Shown piece after piece: positions 8,669 through 16,864 of a stretch of 64,000 nucleotides of DNA. The translations under genes and the position numbers were made by a program. How positions within the stretch are numbered: the first letter of the stretch is position 1; every line of letters starts with the position of its first letter. Below the pieces are notes generated by a model that saw only the letters and a program-made list of their open reading frames with translations, was not told where the DNA came from and ran no database searches. The DNA is from RHKX01 sp035759925 (GTDB lineage Bacteria > Actinomycetota > Thermoleophilia > Solirubrobacterales > 70-9), in contig DASTTY010000109.1 in assembly GCA_035759925.1 (NCBI GenBank), forward strand, positions 1 through 64,000. The letters are read 5' to 3'.

Positions 8669-9006
8669 CCACCTTTGCGATTGACGGCCGCCTGGAGCTG
8701 CTTCTTGTTCATGCTCGACCGCCCCTCGATGTTGAGCTTCTTTGCATCGTTGTAGAGCTGGTCCCGGGTCCGGCCGCCGGGGCCGCTGCCGGAGCGCTGT
8801 CCACCGCGTCGCCCGGACGAGATGTCGTTCGTCGAGCTCCTCGACCGCGTCCTCGACTCGCCGGAGCGGGCCTTCTCCTTGTTGACGGTCCGCGCCGCGA
8901 TCTCCTCGGCGCGCTCCTCGGAGCGGCCGGCGTCCCTCTCGCTCTCCTTGACGTGCTCGTACTGGCGAGCCCGCTTCGTGCCCTTCTTTACTCCGCGGGG
9001 CGGCAT
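8665..9006 (-). CDS. Rho N-terminal-domain protein (annotated as plasmid stabilization protein in relatives)
   Basis: The 113-residue, very basic protein starts MPPRGVKKGTKRARQYEHVK. A region with EERAEEIAARTVNKEKARSGE follows, then a low-complexity Arg/Ser/Gly linker. It ends in a SAP/Rho-N-like helix pair (TRDQLYNDAKKLNIEGRSSM, then NKKQLQAAVNR). Chromosomal homologues are common in soil actinobacteria; nucleic-acid binding is likely, and a role in plasmid maintenance is not shown. It is coupled to the proline-rich frame downstream. Confidence 0.82.
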   Translation of the reverse strand: MPPRGVKKGTKRARQYEHVKESERDAGRSEERAEEIAARTVNKEKARSGESRTRSRSSTNDISSGRRGGQRSGSGPGGRTRDQLYNDAKKLNIEGRSSMNKKQLQAAVNRKGG

Positions 9007-9039
9007 CTCGATCCTCCTCGGTCGCCTTCCCCCGCTGCG

Positions 9040-9705
9040 CTACCCGCGGCCTTCGGCGGCAAACCTCGTCGCCTCGAGGTCGTCGACGAGCTCGACCACG
9101 GACGCATAGACGACCTCGGCGCCCGCCTCCTCGAGCTCCGCCGAGGAGAATCCGCCGGTCAGCACCGCGATCGTCGGGACGTCCGCGCGGCGCGCCGCCT
9201 CGACGTCCCAGGTCGAATCGCCGACCATCACGGCCTCGGCACCGGCGATCCGCTTGAGCGCGGCGTGGATCAGGTCGGGCTCCGGCTTGGTCCGCTCGAC
9301 GTCGTCGGACGTCGTGTAAGCGGAGATCAGCTCGGAGCAGTCGAGCAGCTCGATGTAGTGGCCGACCTCGTCCTCCTTGGCGGAGCTGGCGAGGACGACC
9401 TCGACGCCGCGTCCGGCGAGCGTCGCGATCAGCTCGGCGGCGCCTTCGAACGGGCAGACCTCACCGATCAGCTCCGAGTAGAAGCGCCCTTCGGCGTCGC
9501 GGATCGCGTCGCCGTGCTCCGCCTCGACCTCGTCGCCGGCAACGGCGGCGACGAGCTGATCGCCGCCCATCCCGATGTGGCGGTGGATCCTCCAGATCGG
9601 CGGGGTGACGTCATGCTCGCGAAAGGCCCGGAACCAGGCGATCGCGTGCTGGTAGTTGGAGTCGACCAGGGTCCCGTCGACGTCGAGGATCGCCGCCGGC
9701 GTCAT
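9040..9705 (-). CDS. HAD superfamily hydrolase (phosphoglycolate phosphatase-like)
   Basis: This 221-residue phosphatase has HAD motif I LDVDGTLVDS (nucleophile Asp8, acid Asp10), motif II in VVLASSAKEDE, and a conserved lysine in RTKPEPDLI. Motif IV is AVMVGDSTWDVEAA. The helical cap between motifs I and II makes it subfamily I, like Gph and beta-phosphoglucomutase. The start at 9705 overlaps the DUF6328 stop by 4 bp (ATGA). The substrate is unknown; a small phosphorylated metabolite is likely. Confidence 0.9.
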   Translation of the reverse strand: MTPAAILDVDGTLVDSNYQHAIAWFRAFREHDVTPPIWRIHRHIGMGGDQLVAAVAGDEVEAEHGDAIRDAEGRFYSELIGEVCPFEGAAELIATLAGRGVEVVLASSAKEDEVGHYIELLDCSELISAYTTSDDVERTKPEPDLIHAALKRIAGAEAVMVGDSTWDVEAARRADVPTIAVLTGGFSSAELEEAGAEVVYASVVELVDDLEATRFAAEGRG

Positions 9706-10181
9706 CGGTTGCGGCCAAGTCCCCGGACGAGGGGCGCCCCGAACCACGTCCAGACGATCAGTGCCGCGATCAGAACACAGACGATCACCGCGAACGCGTC
9801 GCTGAAGACGACCATCGTGACGAGCAGGAGCACCGCGGCGATGGCACCGCCGAGGCAGATCAGTCCAACGACCATCAGCCGGTTGGCGCTGTCCACGACC
9901 CACTCGAGGTCGCGCTCCCGGAACCGGAGGCGGTGGCGCGCGGTCGGGGCGATGAAGCAGACCGACGAGATCGCGGTCAGGACGAGGGCGACGAAGTAGA
10001 CGACCTTCTCGGTCTGGTCGACGTCGACCCAGCCCTGCTGGAACGGGACGACGAGCAGGAATGCGAACAGGAACTGGATGCCCGGGAAGGCCACCCGGAG
10101 CTCCTGGAGCAGATCGCGCAGGTTGCGGTCGATCCGCTCCTGCCTCGTCTCGTTGCGATCTCCGGCACCGTCGCTCGCCAT
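9702..10181 (-). CDS. DUF6328-like membrane protein
   Basis: The 159-residue protein has a polar head (ETRQERIDRNLRDLLQELRV) followed by four hydrophobic segments. The first two read IQFLFAFLLVVPFQ and VVYFVALVLTAISSVCF; the last two are near LMVVGLICLGG and FAVIVCVLIAALIVWTW. This pattern fits the DUF6328 family, which has no known function. I took ATG 10181 because homologues start shortly before the ETRQERxDR block; ATG 10220 adds 13 residues. It is coupled to the HAD gene. Confidence 0.75.
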   Translation of the reverse strand: MASDGAGDRNETRQERIDRNLRDLLQELRVAFPGIQFLFAFLLVVPFQQGWVDVDQTEKVVYFVALVLTAISSVCFIAPTARHRLRFRERDLEWVVDSANRLMVVGLICLGGAIAAVLLLVTMVVFSDAFAVIVCVLIAALIVWTWFGAPLVRGLGRNR

Positions 10182-10273
10182 CGCCGGAAAGATTGCCGCA
10201 TCGAGGAGGATCCGAAACATCGGCGAGTGGAATCGGGTTCCCGCTTGCGGGACGCTGCCCTTTCCCCACGAAC

Positions 10274-10304
10274 GCGACGGGCGGCACCCGGTGCCGCCCG
10301 TCGC
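10274..10304 (-). terminator. hairpin terminator downstream of yceI-like gene
   Basis: Two perfect 14-bp arms (10274-10287 and 10291-10304) enclose a 3-nt loop, 27 bp after the YceI stop. No T-run follows, as is common in GC-rich genomes, so strand and termination efficiency are inferred. It separates the YceI and DUF6328 genes. Confidence 0.65.
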
Positions 10305-10331
10305 TGGTCGTTGTCGTCTGGAGTCGGGTGC

Positions 10332-10892
10332 TCAGTCGTCCTGGCGGATCGCCTCGACGTCGAGCGCCAGCTTCACCTTGTCGGCGACGACGGCGTTACC
10401 GCTGCCGAGTGCCGCGTTGAAGCGCATCCCGTAGTCCTTCCGGGACAGCTGTCCGGTCACCTCGAGACCCGTCCGCAGCTCACCCTCGGGGCCGGTCTCG
10501 ATCCCGCCGAGCTCGGCGTTGAGCTCGATCGGGTTCGTGACCCCGTTGATCGTCAGGTCGCCGACGATCTTGTAGTTCTCGTCGTCGACCTGCTCGATGG
10601 AGGTCGACTCGAACTCGAGCTCCGGGTGGTTGTCGGCGTCGAAGAAGTCCGCCGACCGGAGGTGCTCGTCGCGCTGCGGCTGGTTGGTGTTGACCGACGC
10701 GGTCTTGACCGTGCCGCGGGCGTGGAGCTGGCCGTTCTCGTCGACCTCGAGGACGCCGTCGTAGTCGTGGAACTCGCCACGGACCGTCGAAACGCCCATG
10801 TGCTTGACCGCGAAGCCGACCTTCGTGTGGGCCGTGTCGATGGCCCAGGTGCCGCTCGGAAGACCTGTCTTGGTGATCGTCGCTGTGCTCAT
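10332..10892 (-). CDS. YceI family protein
   Basis: The 186-residue lipocalin-like protein has the family hallmarks WAIDTAHTKVGFAVKHMGVS, VRGEFHDYDG, and FESTSIEQVDDENYKIVGDL. A C-terminal KVKLALDVEAIRQ strand follows. YceI proteins bind polyisoprenoid-type ligands and are often stress or pH induced. There is no signal peptide, so it is cytoplasmic. ATG 10892 is preferred because AAGGAG lies at good distance upstream; an in-frame ATG at 10910 precedes that site. It is divergent from a siderophore-interacting protein across three TTG-N6-CAA sites. Confidence 0.9.
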   Translation of the reverse strand: MSTATITKTGLPSGTWAIDTAHTKVGFAVKHMGVSTVRGEFHDYDGVLEVDENGQLHARGTVKTASVNTNQPQRDEHLRSADFFDADNHPELEFESTSIEQVDDENYKIVGDLTINGVTNPIELNAELGGIETGPEGELRTGLEVTGQLSRKDYGMRFNAALGSGNAVVADKVKLALDVEAIRQDD

Positions 10893-10917
10893 TGCCGTCA
10901 TCTCCTTCATCTGTTAC

Positions 10918-10975
10918 TTGCGCCTACAAAATTTGTCGATGCAATGATCCTAGCAGATGATCTTTGCGTATGCAA
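10918..10975. promoter_or_regulatory. three MarR-like TTG-N6-CAA dyads between yceI-like and SIP genes
   Basis: TTGCGCCTACAA (10918-10929), TTGTCGATGCAA (10933-10944) and TTGCGTATGCAA (10964-10975) all fit TTG-N6-CAA, the outer half-sites of many MarR operators. ACAAAATTTGT (10926-10936) bridges the first two. Start-to-start spacings are 15 and 31 bp. The AT-rich cluster fills the divergent promoter region. No MarR gene is nearby. Confidence 0.55.
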
Positions 10976-11052
10976 CCTTCTCTGGTCTCGATCGTTCGCA
11001 TGCCGGCATCCCCGACTCCGTACCCTCCGCCGCCGTGGCGACACAGGAGAAG

Positions 11053-11892
11053 ATGTCCAGCAAGCAGACGCCGGCAAGGGTCGCCGTCGTCGAGCGCACC
11101 GAGCGCGTGACGCCCCAGGTGATCCGGATCGCCTTCGGCGGACCGGCCCTCGAGGGCTTCGAGGCCGGTCCGTTCACCGATCACTACGTGAAGCTGCAGC
11201 TACCGCCTGCGGGCGCCGGCTACGAACCGCCGTTCGCGATCGACGAGGTCAAGGCGGAGCTGCCACGCGAGCGCTGGCCGCGGGTGCGCACCTACTCGGT
11301 TCGTGACTGGAACGCCGACACGGGCTTGCTGACGATCGACTTCGTCAACCACGGCAGCTCCGGCGTCGCCGGACCATGGGCGGCCGCCGCGCGGCCCGGC
11401 GACCGCGTCCAGCTGATCGGTCCCGGCGGTGCCTACACACCCGATCCCGGCGCCGACTGGCACCTGCTCGCCGGCGATGCGTGCGTGCTGCCCGCGATCG
11501 CCTCGTCGCTGAGGCGGATCGGCGCCGGCGTGCCGGTCGTGGTCGTCGCCGCCGTCGACGGGCCCGAGGAGGAGCAGGAGCTGGTCACTGCCGGCGATCT
11601 CGAGTTGCACTGGGTCCACCGCGACGCCGCCGCCGAGCTCGACCGCGACCCGCTCGTCGAGGCGGTGCGGGAGCTGCCGTTCCGGCCCGGTCGGGTCCAC
11701 GGCTTCGTCCACGGCGAAGCCGGTGCGGTCCGGCAGCTCCGCCGGCATTTGATCGCCGATCGCGGCGTCCCGATCGCCGACCTCTCGATCTCCGGCTACT
11801 GGAAGCGGCGCCGGACCGAGGAGGGATGGCGCGAGGACAAGCCGGAGTGGAAGCGGCTCGTCGAGCAGGATCTCGCCGGCAAGGCGGCCTGA
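11053..11892 (+). CDS. siderophore-interacting FAD-binding protein
   Basis: The 279-residue flavoprotein belongs to the SIP/ViuB ferric-siderophore reductase family. The N-terminal FAD-binding barrel contains RVRTYSVRDWN and VNHGSSGVAGPWA. The GPGGAYTPDPGADWHLLAGD segment leads into the NAD(P)-binding half, and the ending ISGYWKRRRTEEGWREDK is the SIP C-terminal signature. It would release iron from imported siderophores in the cytoplasm. ATG 11053 has AGGAGA just upstream; a GTG at 11035 is an alternative. No siderophore synthesis gene is adjacent. Confidence 0.9.
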   Translation: MSSKQTPARVAVVERTERVTPQVIRIAFGGPALEGFEAGPFTDHYVKLQLPPAGAGYEPPFAIDEVKAELPRERWPRVRTYSVRDWNADTGLLTIDFVNHGSSGVAGPWAAAARPGDRVQLIGPGGAYTPDPGADWHLLAGDACVLPAIASSLRRIGAGVPVVVVAAVDGPEEEQELVTAGDLELHWVHRDAAAELDRDPLVEAVRELPFRPGRVHGFVHGEAGAVRQLRRHLIADRGVPIADLSISGYWKRRRTEEGWREDKPEWKRLVEQDLAGKAA

Positions 11893-11898
11893 GGCGCT

Positions 11899-12213
11899 TC
11901 AGCCACCGAGCGGCGAGGGCGGGATCCGGGGCTCCCCGGTGATCTCGGGGATCCGCATCGCGATCTCGTCCTCGTAGCACCACGACCAGTCCTCGCCGGG
12001 CTGGATCGAGCGGATCAGCGCATGACCGCTGGCGGCGGCATGGGCCGACGCGTGCCGGTTCGGCGAGCTGTCGCAGCAGCCGACGTGCCCGCAGCTCAGG
12101 CAGATCCGCAGGTGCACCCATCCGTCGCCCGTCCGCAGGCAGTCCTCGCAGCCGGCAACCGCTTCCGGGAGCTCGGTGATCTCGACCTGATCGAGGTGGG
12201 TGCAGCCGGCCAT
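11899..12213 (-). CDS. UBP-type zinc finger protein
   Basis: The 104-residue protein is essentially one zf-UBP domain. It has conserved Cys/His ligands in CTHLDQV, CEDCLRTGDGWVHLRICLSC and GHVGCCDSSPNRHASAHA, and a GEDWSWCYEDE ending. The fold binds ubiquitin C-termini in eukaryotes; bacterial versions have no settled role. It is the last gene of a likely operon with PadR and an enoyl-CoA hydratase-like gene (gaps of 15 and 6 bp). Confidence 0.88.
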   Translation of the reverse strand: MAGCTHLDQVEITELPEAVAGCEDCLRTGDGWVHLRICLSCGHVGCCDSSPNRHASAHAAASGHALIRSIQPGEDWSWCYEDEIAMRIPEITGEPRIPPSPLGG

Positions 12214-12228
12214 CGGCCACCAATCATG

Positions 12229-12792
12229 TCAGGGCCGGCTCGCCGGAACGCCGCGAAGCTGCTCGAGCTGCTCGATCACAGCCTCCTCGCGAGCGCGCCC
12301 GACCGCGAGGACAGCGGCGCCGACGCTTGCGCCATCCCCATCACCGTCGGCGACGGGGACGGCGTCGAGCGCAGCGAGCCGCTGCCGCGCCGCCGCCAGC
12401 AGCGCCGCGATCTTCGCGTCGAGCTCGGCGGCGGTCATCTGGCCTGCGAAGAGGAGCTTGACGAGCGGGTGGTCGATGAAGAGCTCGTGGTCGAGTCCGG
12501 CGCCCTCGTCGCGGTCGCCGCGCAGCCACTCCCGGAAGGCGACCTCGCCGGCGCCGGTCGCCGCGTACACCCGCCTCCTCCTGCCGCCGTCGCGGTGCTC
12601 CGACGACGAAGCGAGCTCGAGCCGTTCGAGGCGGGCGAGCAGCGGATAGAGGACGCCGTCGTTGATCCGGCGCTCGCGCGGCAGGCCCGGACCGAGCCTG
12701 GCCTTGAGCCCGTAGCCATGATCGGGACGCTCGACTAGCAGCCCGAGAACGACGGCCTCGAGCTTCGTCGGCCTCCGCGCCTGAGCATTCAT
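12229..12792 (-). CDS. PadR family transcriptional regulator
   Basis: The 187-residue protein has the PadR winged helix at the N-terminus: LEAVVLGLLVERPDHGYGL, VLYPLLARLERL, and RRRRVYAATGAGEVAFREWL. A C-terminal helical dimerisation region follows. PadR repressors respond to phenolics or drugs. It sits 6 bp after the enoyl-CoA hydratase-like gene on the same strand, so it is probably cotranscribed and may regulate its own operon. The effector is unknown. Confidence 0.88.
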   Translation of the reverse strand: MNAQARRPTKLEAVVLGLLVERPDHGYGLKARLGPGLPRERRINDGVLYPLLARLERLELASSSEHRDGGRRRRVYAATGAGEVAFREWLRGDRDEGAGLDHELFIDHPLVKLLFAGQMTAAELDAKIAALLAAARQRLAALDAVPVADGDGDGASVGAAVLAVGRAREEAVIEQLEQLRGVPASRP

Positions 12793-12798
12793 CCGGGC

Positions 12799-13464
12799 TC
12801 AGGTCGCGATCGGCTCGCGGAGCTTCGCGACGATCTCACCGTAGAGGCCGGCCTTGATCCCGCTGACGGTCGCCGGATTCTTGCCCGCCAGGGCCGCCGC
12901 TCGCTCGGCGGCGGCGGTCACGAGCGCACCCTCGGCGCTGGTCGCATCGGCGATCCCGAGCCGGAGCGCATCGTCGGCGCCGTAGCGGGCGCCGCTCAGC
13001 ATCGCCTCGTGGGCCGCCTGCGGCGTCAGCCGGCCGGCGATCAGCGCGCTCATCCCCGGCAGGAAGACGAGATCGACGTCGACCTCGGGGAAGCAGACGT
13101 AGCCACGGTCCTCGCGCATCACCCGGGCGTCGCAGGCAAGCGCCAGCATCGCGCCGCCGCCGAAAGCATGACCGTTGACCGCGGCGACGGTGGCGAACGG
13201 GGCGGTCAGGATCCGGGCCAGCAGCGTCATCGTCCGCTCGACCGACGCCATCGCATCGGCGGGATCGGCGGTGCCCATCCAGTCGAGATCGAGCCCGAGC
13301 GAGAAGAACTTGCCCTCGCCGGTGAGGACCGCCGCGGGGTTGCCGTCCATCGCCTCGATCTCGTCGAGGGCCTCCTCGATCTCGGTCAGGTGGTCGGGGT
13401 GAAAGCGATTCTCGCCGCGATCCATGATCGCCACGACGATCCTTCCGTCACGCTCCAGCCGCAT
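12799..13464 (-). CDS. enoyl-CoA hydratase/isomerase family protein
   Basis: The 221-residue crotonase-fold protein has oxyanion-hole segments AAVLTGEGKFFSLGLDLDW and VNGHAFGGGAMLALACD. The second catalytic region reads YVCFPEVDVDLVFLPGMSAL. The usual hydratase glutamate pair is not clear, and an FPEVD context with LPG is more like enoyl-CoA delta-isomerase relatives, so the exact reaction is open. ATG 13464 follows GGAGAGGAA at good spacing. It leads a likely three-gene operon with PadR and a UBP finger. Confidence 0.86.
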   Translation of the reverse strand: MRLERDGRIVVAIMDRGENRFHPDHLTEIEEALDEIEAMDGNPAAVLTGEGKFFSLGLDLDWMGTADPADAMASVERTMTLLARILTAPFATVAAVNGHAFGGGAMLALACDARVMREDRGYVCFPEVDVDLVFLPGMSALIAGRLTPQAAHEAMLSGARYGADDALRLGIADATSAEGALVTAAAERAAALAGKNPATVSGIKAGLYGEIVAKLREPIAT

Positions 13465-13506
13465 CTCGGTTCCTCTCCGCATCGTTTCCGTTGTCGAGGC
13501 GAATCT

Positions 13507-13523
13507 TACCTATGTCCTAGGTA
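13507..13523. promoter_or_regulatory. inverted repeat in enoyl-CoA hydratase/gadB intergenic region
   Basis: TACCTA and TAGGTA are perfect arms around a 5-bp spacer, in the 144-bp divergent gap. It lies 43 bp upstream of the hydratase-like start and about 85 bp before gadB. It could be the PadR operator, since PadR proteins bind short AT-rich dyads; this is inference. Confidence 0.4.
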
Positions 13524-13608
13524 TAGCCGCCAGATCGCCCGATCGGGGTTATGGCGAACCGGGGTTCATGCTTAGGATTGCCGCCGGCAAGCAACACTGG
13601 AGGCGAGG

Positions 13609-15006
13609 ATGAGCGGAGCGGATCGGACGATGCCCCTGTCGCGGGCGTCGCTGGCGCGGATCGAGGGACGGAACTGGCTGATCGAGGGCGCGCCGCGGGA
13701 CGAGATCCCCGCCGAGGGAGTCGAGCCGATCGTCGCGATGCGGATCATCAACCAGGAGATCGTCCTCGACGGGATTCCGGAGCGGAACCTGGCGACGTTC
13801 GTGACCACCTGGATGGAGCCCGAGGCCCAACAGGTGATCGCCGAGAACCTCCATCGCAACTTCATCGATCACGCCGAGTACCCGGAGACCGCCGAGATCG
13901 AGCAGCGCTGCATCCGGATGCTGGCGAAGCTCTACCACGCCCCCGGCGAGACGACCGGGGCCCGCACCCAGGGCTCCTCGGAGGCGATCATGCTCGGAGC
14001 CCTGTCGCTGAAGTGGAAGTGGCGGAAGCGGCGGGAGGCCGCCGGCAAGCCCACCGACAAGCCGAACCTCGTCTTCGGCGGCGACGTCCACGTCGTCTGG
14101 GAGAAGTTCTGCCGGTACTTCGACGTCGAGCCGCGGATCGTCCCGCTGCAGCCCGGCAAGTACGTGATCGGTCCCGAAGACGTCGAGCCGCACGTCGACG
14201 AGAACACGATCGGCGTCGCCGCCGTCCTCGGCACGACCTTCACCGGCCACTCCGACGACATCGGCGGGATCAACGATCTGCTCGTCGCGCTGCGGGACGA
14301 GCGTGGCCTCGACGTGCCGCTCCACATCGATGCCGCCAGCGGCGGCTTCGTCTGGCCGTTCATCTACCCCGACACCGCCTGGGACTTCCGGCTCGAGCAA
14401 GTGCGCTCGATCAACGTCTCCGGCCACAAGTTCGGGATGGTCTATCCCGGCATCGGCTGGCTGGTCTTCCGCGAGAAGGCCGACCTCGCCGAGGACCTCG
14501 TCTTCTACGAGAACTATCTCGGCAAGACCGACGCGACGTTCACGCTCAACTTCTCGACCGGCTCGGCGATGGTCCTGGCCCAGTACTACAACCTGATTCG
14601 CTTCGGTCACGACGGCTACACCTTCGTGATGGACGTGATGAAGAAGAACTCGCAGTACCTCGGCGGCCGCCTCGCCGAGGTCGGCCCGTTCGAGATCGTC
14701 GGCGGCGACGCCGAGCAGCTGCCCGTCGTCGCCTTCCGGATCGCCGACGACGCCGACGTCCCCTACGACGAGTTCGACATCGCCTGGCAGGTCGCCGCCG
14801 AGCGCGGCTGGATGCTCCCCGCATACACGATGCCCCCGAACGCCGACGACGTGAAGATGCTGCGGGCGCTGGTCAAGCTGAACCTGAGCCGCGAGCTCGT
14901 CGGGACGCTCGCCGACGACATCGTCGAGGCCTGCGAGACGCTCGAGAAGAAGGGCGGCGCCAGCAAGCACGAGCGCAGGCAGGTCAAGACCGGCGTCGGC
15001 TACTGA
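13609..15006 (+). CDS. gadB: glutamate decarboxylase
   Basis: This PLP enzyme converts glutamate to GABA and CO2, consuming a proton. The 465 residues match the bacterial Gad family in length. The NFIDHAEYPETAEIEQRC block, the cofactor region DAASGGFVWPF (from residue 241) and the Schiff-base lysine in SGHKFGMVYPG (Lys274) are all present. The C-terminal tail is basic (KHERRQVKTG). No glutamate/GABA antiporter is adjacent, so an acid-resistance role cannot be assumed. Its 3' end overlaps the convergent YrhK-like gene by 23 bp. Confidence 0.95.
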   Translation: MSGADRTMPLSRASLARIEGRNWLIEGAPRDEIPAEGVEPIVAMRIINQEIVLDGIPERNLATFVTTWMEPEAQQVIAENLHRNFIDHAEYPETAEIEQRCIRMLAKLYHAPGETTGARTQGSSEAIMLGALSLKWKWRKRREAAGKPTDKPNLVFGGDVHVVWEKFCRYFDVEPRIVPLQPGKYVIGPEDVEPHVDENTIGVAAVLGTTFTGHSDDIGGINDLLVALRDERGLDVPLHIDAASGGFVWPFIYPDTAWDFRLEQVRSINVSGHKFGMVYPGIGWLVFREKADLAEDLVFYENYLGKTDATFTLNFSTGSAMVLAQYYNLIRFGHDGYTFVMDVMKKNSQYLGGRLAEVGPFEIVGGDAEQLPVVAFRIADDADVPYDEFDIAWQVAAERGWMLPAYTMPPNADDVKMLRALVKLNLSRELVGTLADDIVEACETLEKKGGASKHERRQVKTGVGY

Positions 15007-15601
15007 CCGCCGGCATCATCAGCACCGAGCCGATCAGGAAGCAGGTCGCCCCGACGGCGGTCGTGAAGTTCGCGGCCCCGAGGCTGAGGACGTTGCCGGT
15101 CGACGGGACCACGAACGCGGCGACGGCCGAGATCCCGAACGCGATGCTGCCGAGCAGGTTGACCAACGCGATCCGCTCCGGGCCGTCGCGGCGGCGTCCG
15201 CCGAGGAACGAGCCGTTGACCAATCGGTAGGCAAGCGCACTCGAGACGAGGAAGCAGATCGATCCGAACACGTCGGGAGCCCAGACGAGCCGGTCGGTCG
15301 CCCGGGTGTCGAGCGCATCCTGCATCGCATCGAAAGTGCTGATGTTGAAGAAGAGCGTGCCGGCGAGCTGGATGCCACTCGCCCACCAATCTGGGGCGTG
15401 TCCCCCGGTCAGCCGCGTCGTCAGGAACTGGACCAGCGCCGCCGCGGTGAAGAAGATCGAGCCGACGAAGAAGGTCATACCGTCGACGCTCGAGCCGACG
15501 AGCTGGACGTACCCGGGGAACGGCCCGACGAGGAAGCAGATGGAGCCGACGGCGAACAGAACCGCGATCACGGTGTTGGCCCTGCGGGCGCCCTCGCTCA
15601 T
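14984..15601 (-). CDS. YrhK-like domain membrane protein
   Basis: The 205-residue protein has about six hydrophobic segments arranged as repeats of a YrhK-like unit. One unit reads VIAVLFAVGSICFLVGPFPG then TFFVGSIFFTAAALVQFLTT; another reads DVFGSICFLVSSALAYRLV; a third is near GATCFLIGSVLMMP. The repeated phrase SICFLV suggests internal duplication. The function is unknown. Its last 23 bp overlap the end of gadB on the opposite strand. Confidence 0.78.
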   Translation of the reverse strand: MSEGARRANTVIAVLFAVGSICFLVGPFPGYVQLVGSSVDGMTFFVGSIFFTAAALVQFLTTRLTGGHAPDWWASGIQLAGTLFFNISTFDAMQDALDTRATDRLVWAPDVFGSICFLVSSALAYRLVNGSFLGGRRRDGPERIALVNLLGSIAFGISAVAAFVVPSTGNVLSLGAANFTTAVGATCFLIGSVLMMPAVSSRRRS

Positions 15602-15645
15602 GCGCTCGAGGCTATTCGTCGGATCGCGAGGCTAACTTTCACGCC

Positions 15646-16842
15646 ATGGTCCGCGGCCGACTGCGACGGCACGGCGCCGGCGAGGGCGCGGCCTCCCGAG
15701 CCGAGGAGCAGGTCGTCGAGATCGACCCTGCCGAGCTGTCCGGCGTCTTCAACGTCCCCGGCTGGCTCCGTGACATCGGCCTGATGGCCTGGCTGCTCGT
15801 CGGGGTGACGCTGCTGATCTGCGGCCTCGTCTGGCTGCTGACGCTGACCCAGGTGATCACCGTCCCGGTGATCGTCGCCGGGATCGTCGCCGTCGTCGGC
15901 TCGCCGCTGGTCGCCTGGCTGCAGGGACACCGCGTCCCGCGGGCGCTCGGAGCGCTGCTCTTGATGCTCGGCGTCGTCCTCGTCGCCGTCGCGATCGGCG
16001 TCATGGTCGTCGCCGGCATCGACAGCGAGGCCGACAGCATCGCCGGCCACCTCGACGACGCGAAGGACACCCTCTCGGGCTGGCTCCAGGACGCCGGCGC
16101 CGGCCAGAGTCAGGCCGACCAGGCGAAACAGGACGTCGGCCAGGGCGCCGCCGATGCAGTCTCGGCGCTGCTCGGCGGCGTCATCCATGGCCTCACCGCC
16201 CTGTCGTCGCTCGCCTTCTTCGCGGCGATGACGATCCTCAGCCTCTTCTTCCTGCTCAAGGACGGGCCGGTGATCCGGAACTGGACGGAACGTCACATCG
16301 GCGTCCCGCCGCCGGTCGCCCGGATCATCACCGACCGGACGATCTCGTCGATGCGCGGCTACTTCCTCGGGACGACGCTCGTGGCCGTCTTCAGCGCCGT
16401 CGTCGTCGGCATCGGCTCGCTGATCATCGGCATCCCGCTCGTCGGGACGATCGTCGCCGTCACCTTCATCGCCGGCTACGTCCCTTATCTCGGCGCCTGG
16501 ACGGCCGCGATCTTCGCGGTCTTGCTCGCGCTCGGGTCCGACGGCGTCGCGGCAGCCGGCGCGATGGCTGTCCTCCAGCTCCTCGCCAACGGGCCGCTCC
16601 AGCAGGTGGTTCAGCCGTTCGCGATGGGAACCGCGCTCGGCATCCACCCGCTCGCCGTCCTCATCGTCACGATTGCCGGCGGCGCCCTGTTCGGGACGGT
16701 CGGCCTGATCATCTCCGCCCCGCTCGTCGCCGCCGCGGTCCGGATCTCCTCCGACCTCGCCCGCGTCCGCGCCGAGGCCGGCGAGGACCGCGAAGAGCCC
16801 GCCGGCGGCGCCGACCCGGCCGCGGCCCCCGCATCGGGCTGA
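15646..16842 (+). CDS. AI-2E family transporter (TqsA/PerM-like)
   Basis: The 398-residue polytopic protein matches the AI-2E/UPF0118 family. It has two N-terminal helices (GLMAWLLVGVTLLICGLVW, ITVPVIVAGIVAVVGSPL), a periplasmic helical region (residues about 125-175), then LSLFFLLKDGPVI. The family's most conserved part, VTFIAGYVPYLGAWTA followed by HPLAVLIVTIAGGALFGTVG, is intact. Members export autoinducer-2 or exchange Na+/H+; the substrate here is unknown. It is divergent from the YrhK-like gene, 44 bp apart. Confidence 0.9.
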   Translation: MVRGRLRRHGAGEGAASRAEEQVVEIDPAELSGVFNVPGWLRDIGLMAWLLVGVTLLICGLVWLLTLTQVITVPVIVAGIVAVVGSPLVAWLQGHRVPRALGALLLMLGVVLVAVAIGVMVVAGIDSEADSIAGHLDDAKDTLSGWLQDAGAGQSQADQAKQDVGQGAADAVSALLGGVIHGLTALSSLAFFAAMTILSLFFLLKDGPVIRNWTERHIGVPPPVARIITDRTISSMRGYFLGTTLVAVFSAVVVGIGSLIIGIPLVGTIVAVTFIAGYVPYLGAWTAAIFAVLLALGSDGVAAAGAMAVLQLLANGPLQQVVQPFAMGTALGIHPLAVLIVTIAGGALFGTVGLIISAPLVAAAVRISSDLARVRAEAGEDREEPAGGADPAAAPASG

Positions 16843-16864
16843 TCCCCGGCGTCTCAGGCGGCGC

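Noticed and set aside
9040..10287. single 415-codon gene covering HAD and upstream sequence
   Set aside because: The HAD protein starts at 9705. The upstream part is the out-of-frame shadow of the DUF6328 gene, with the two linked by an ATGA overlap.
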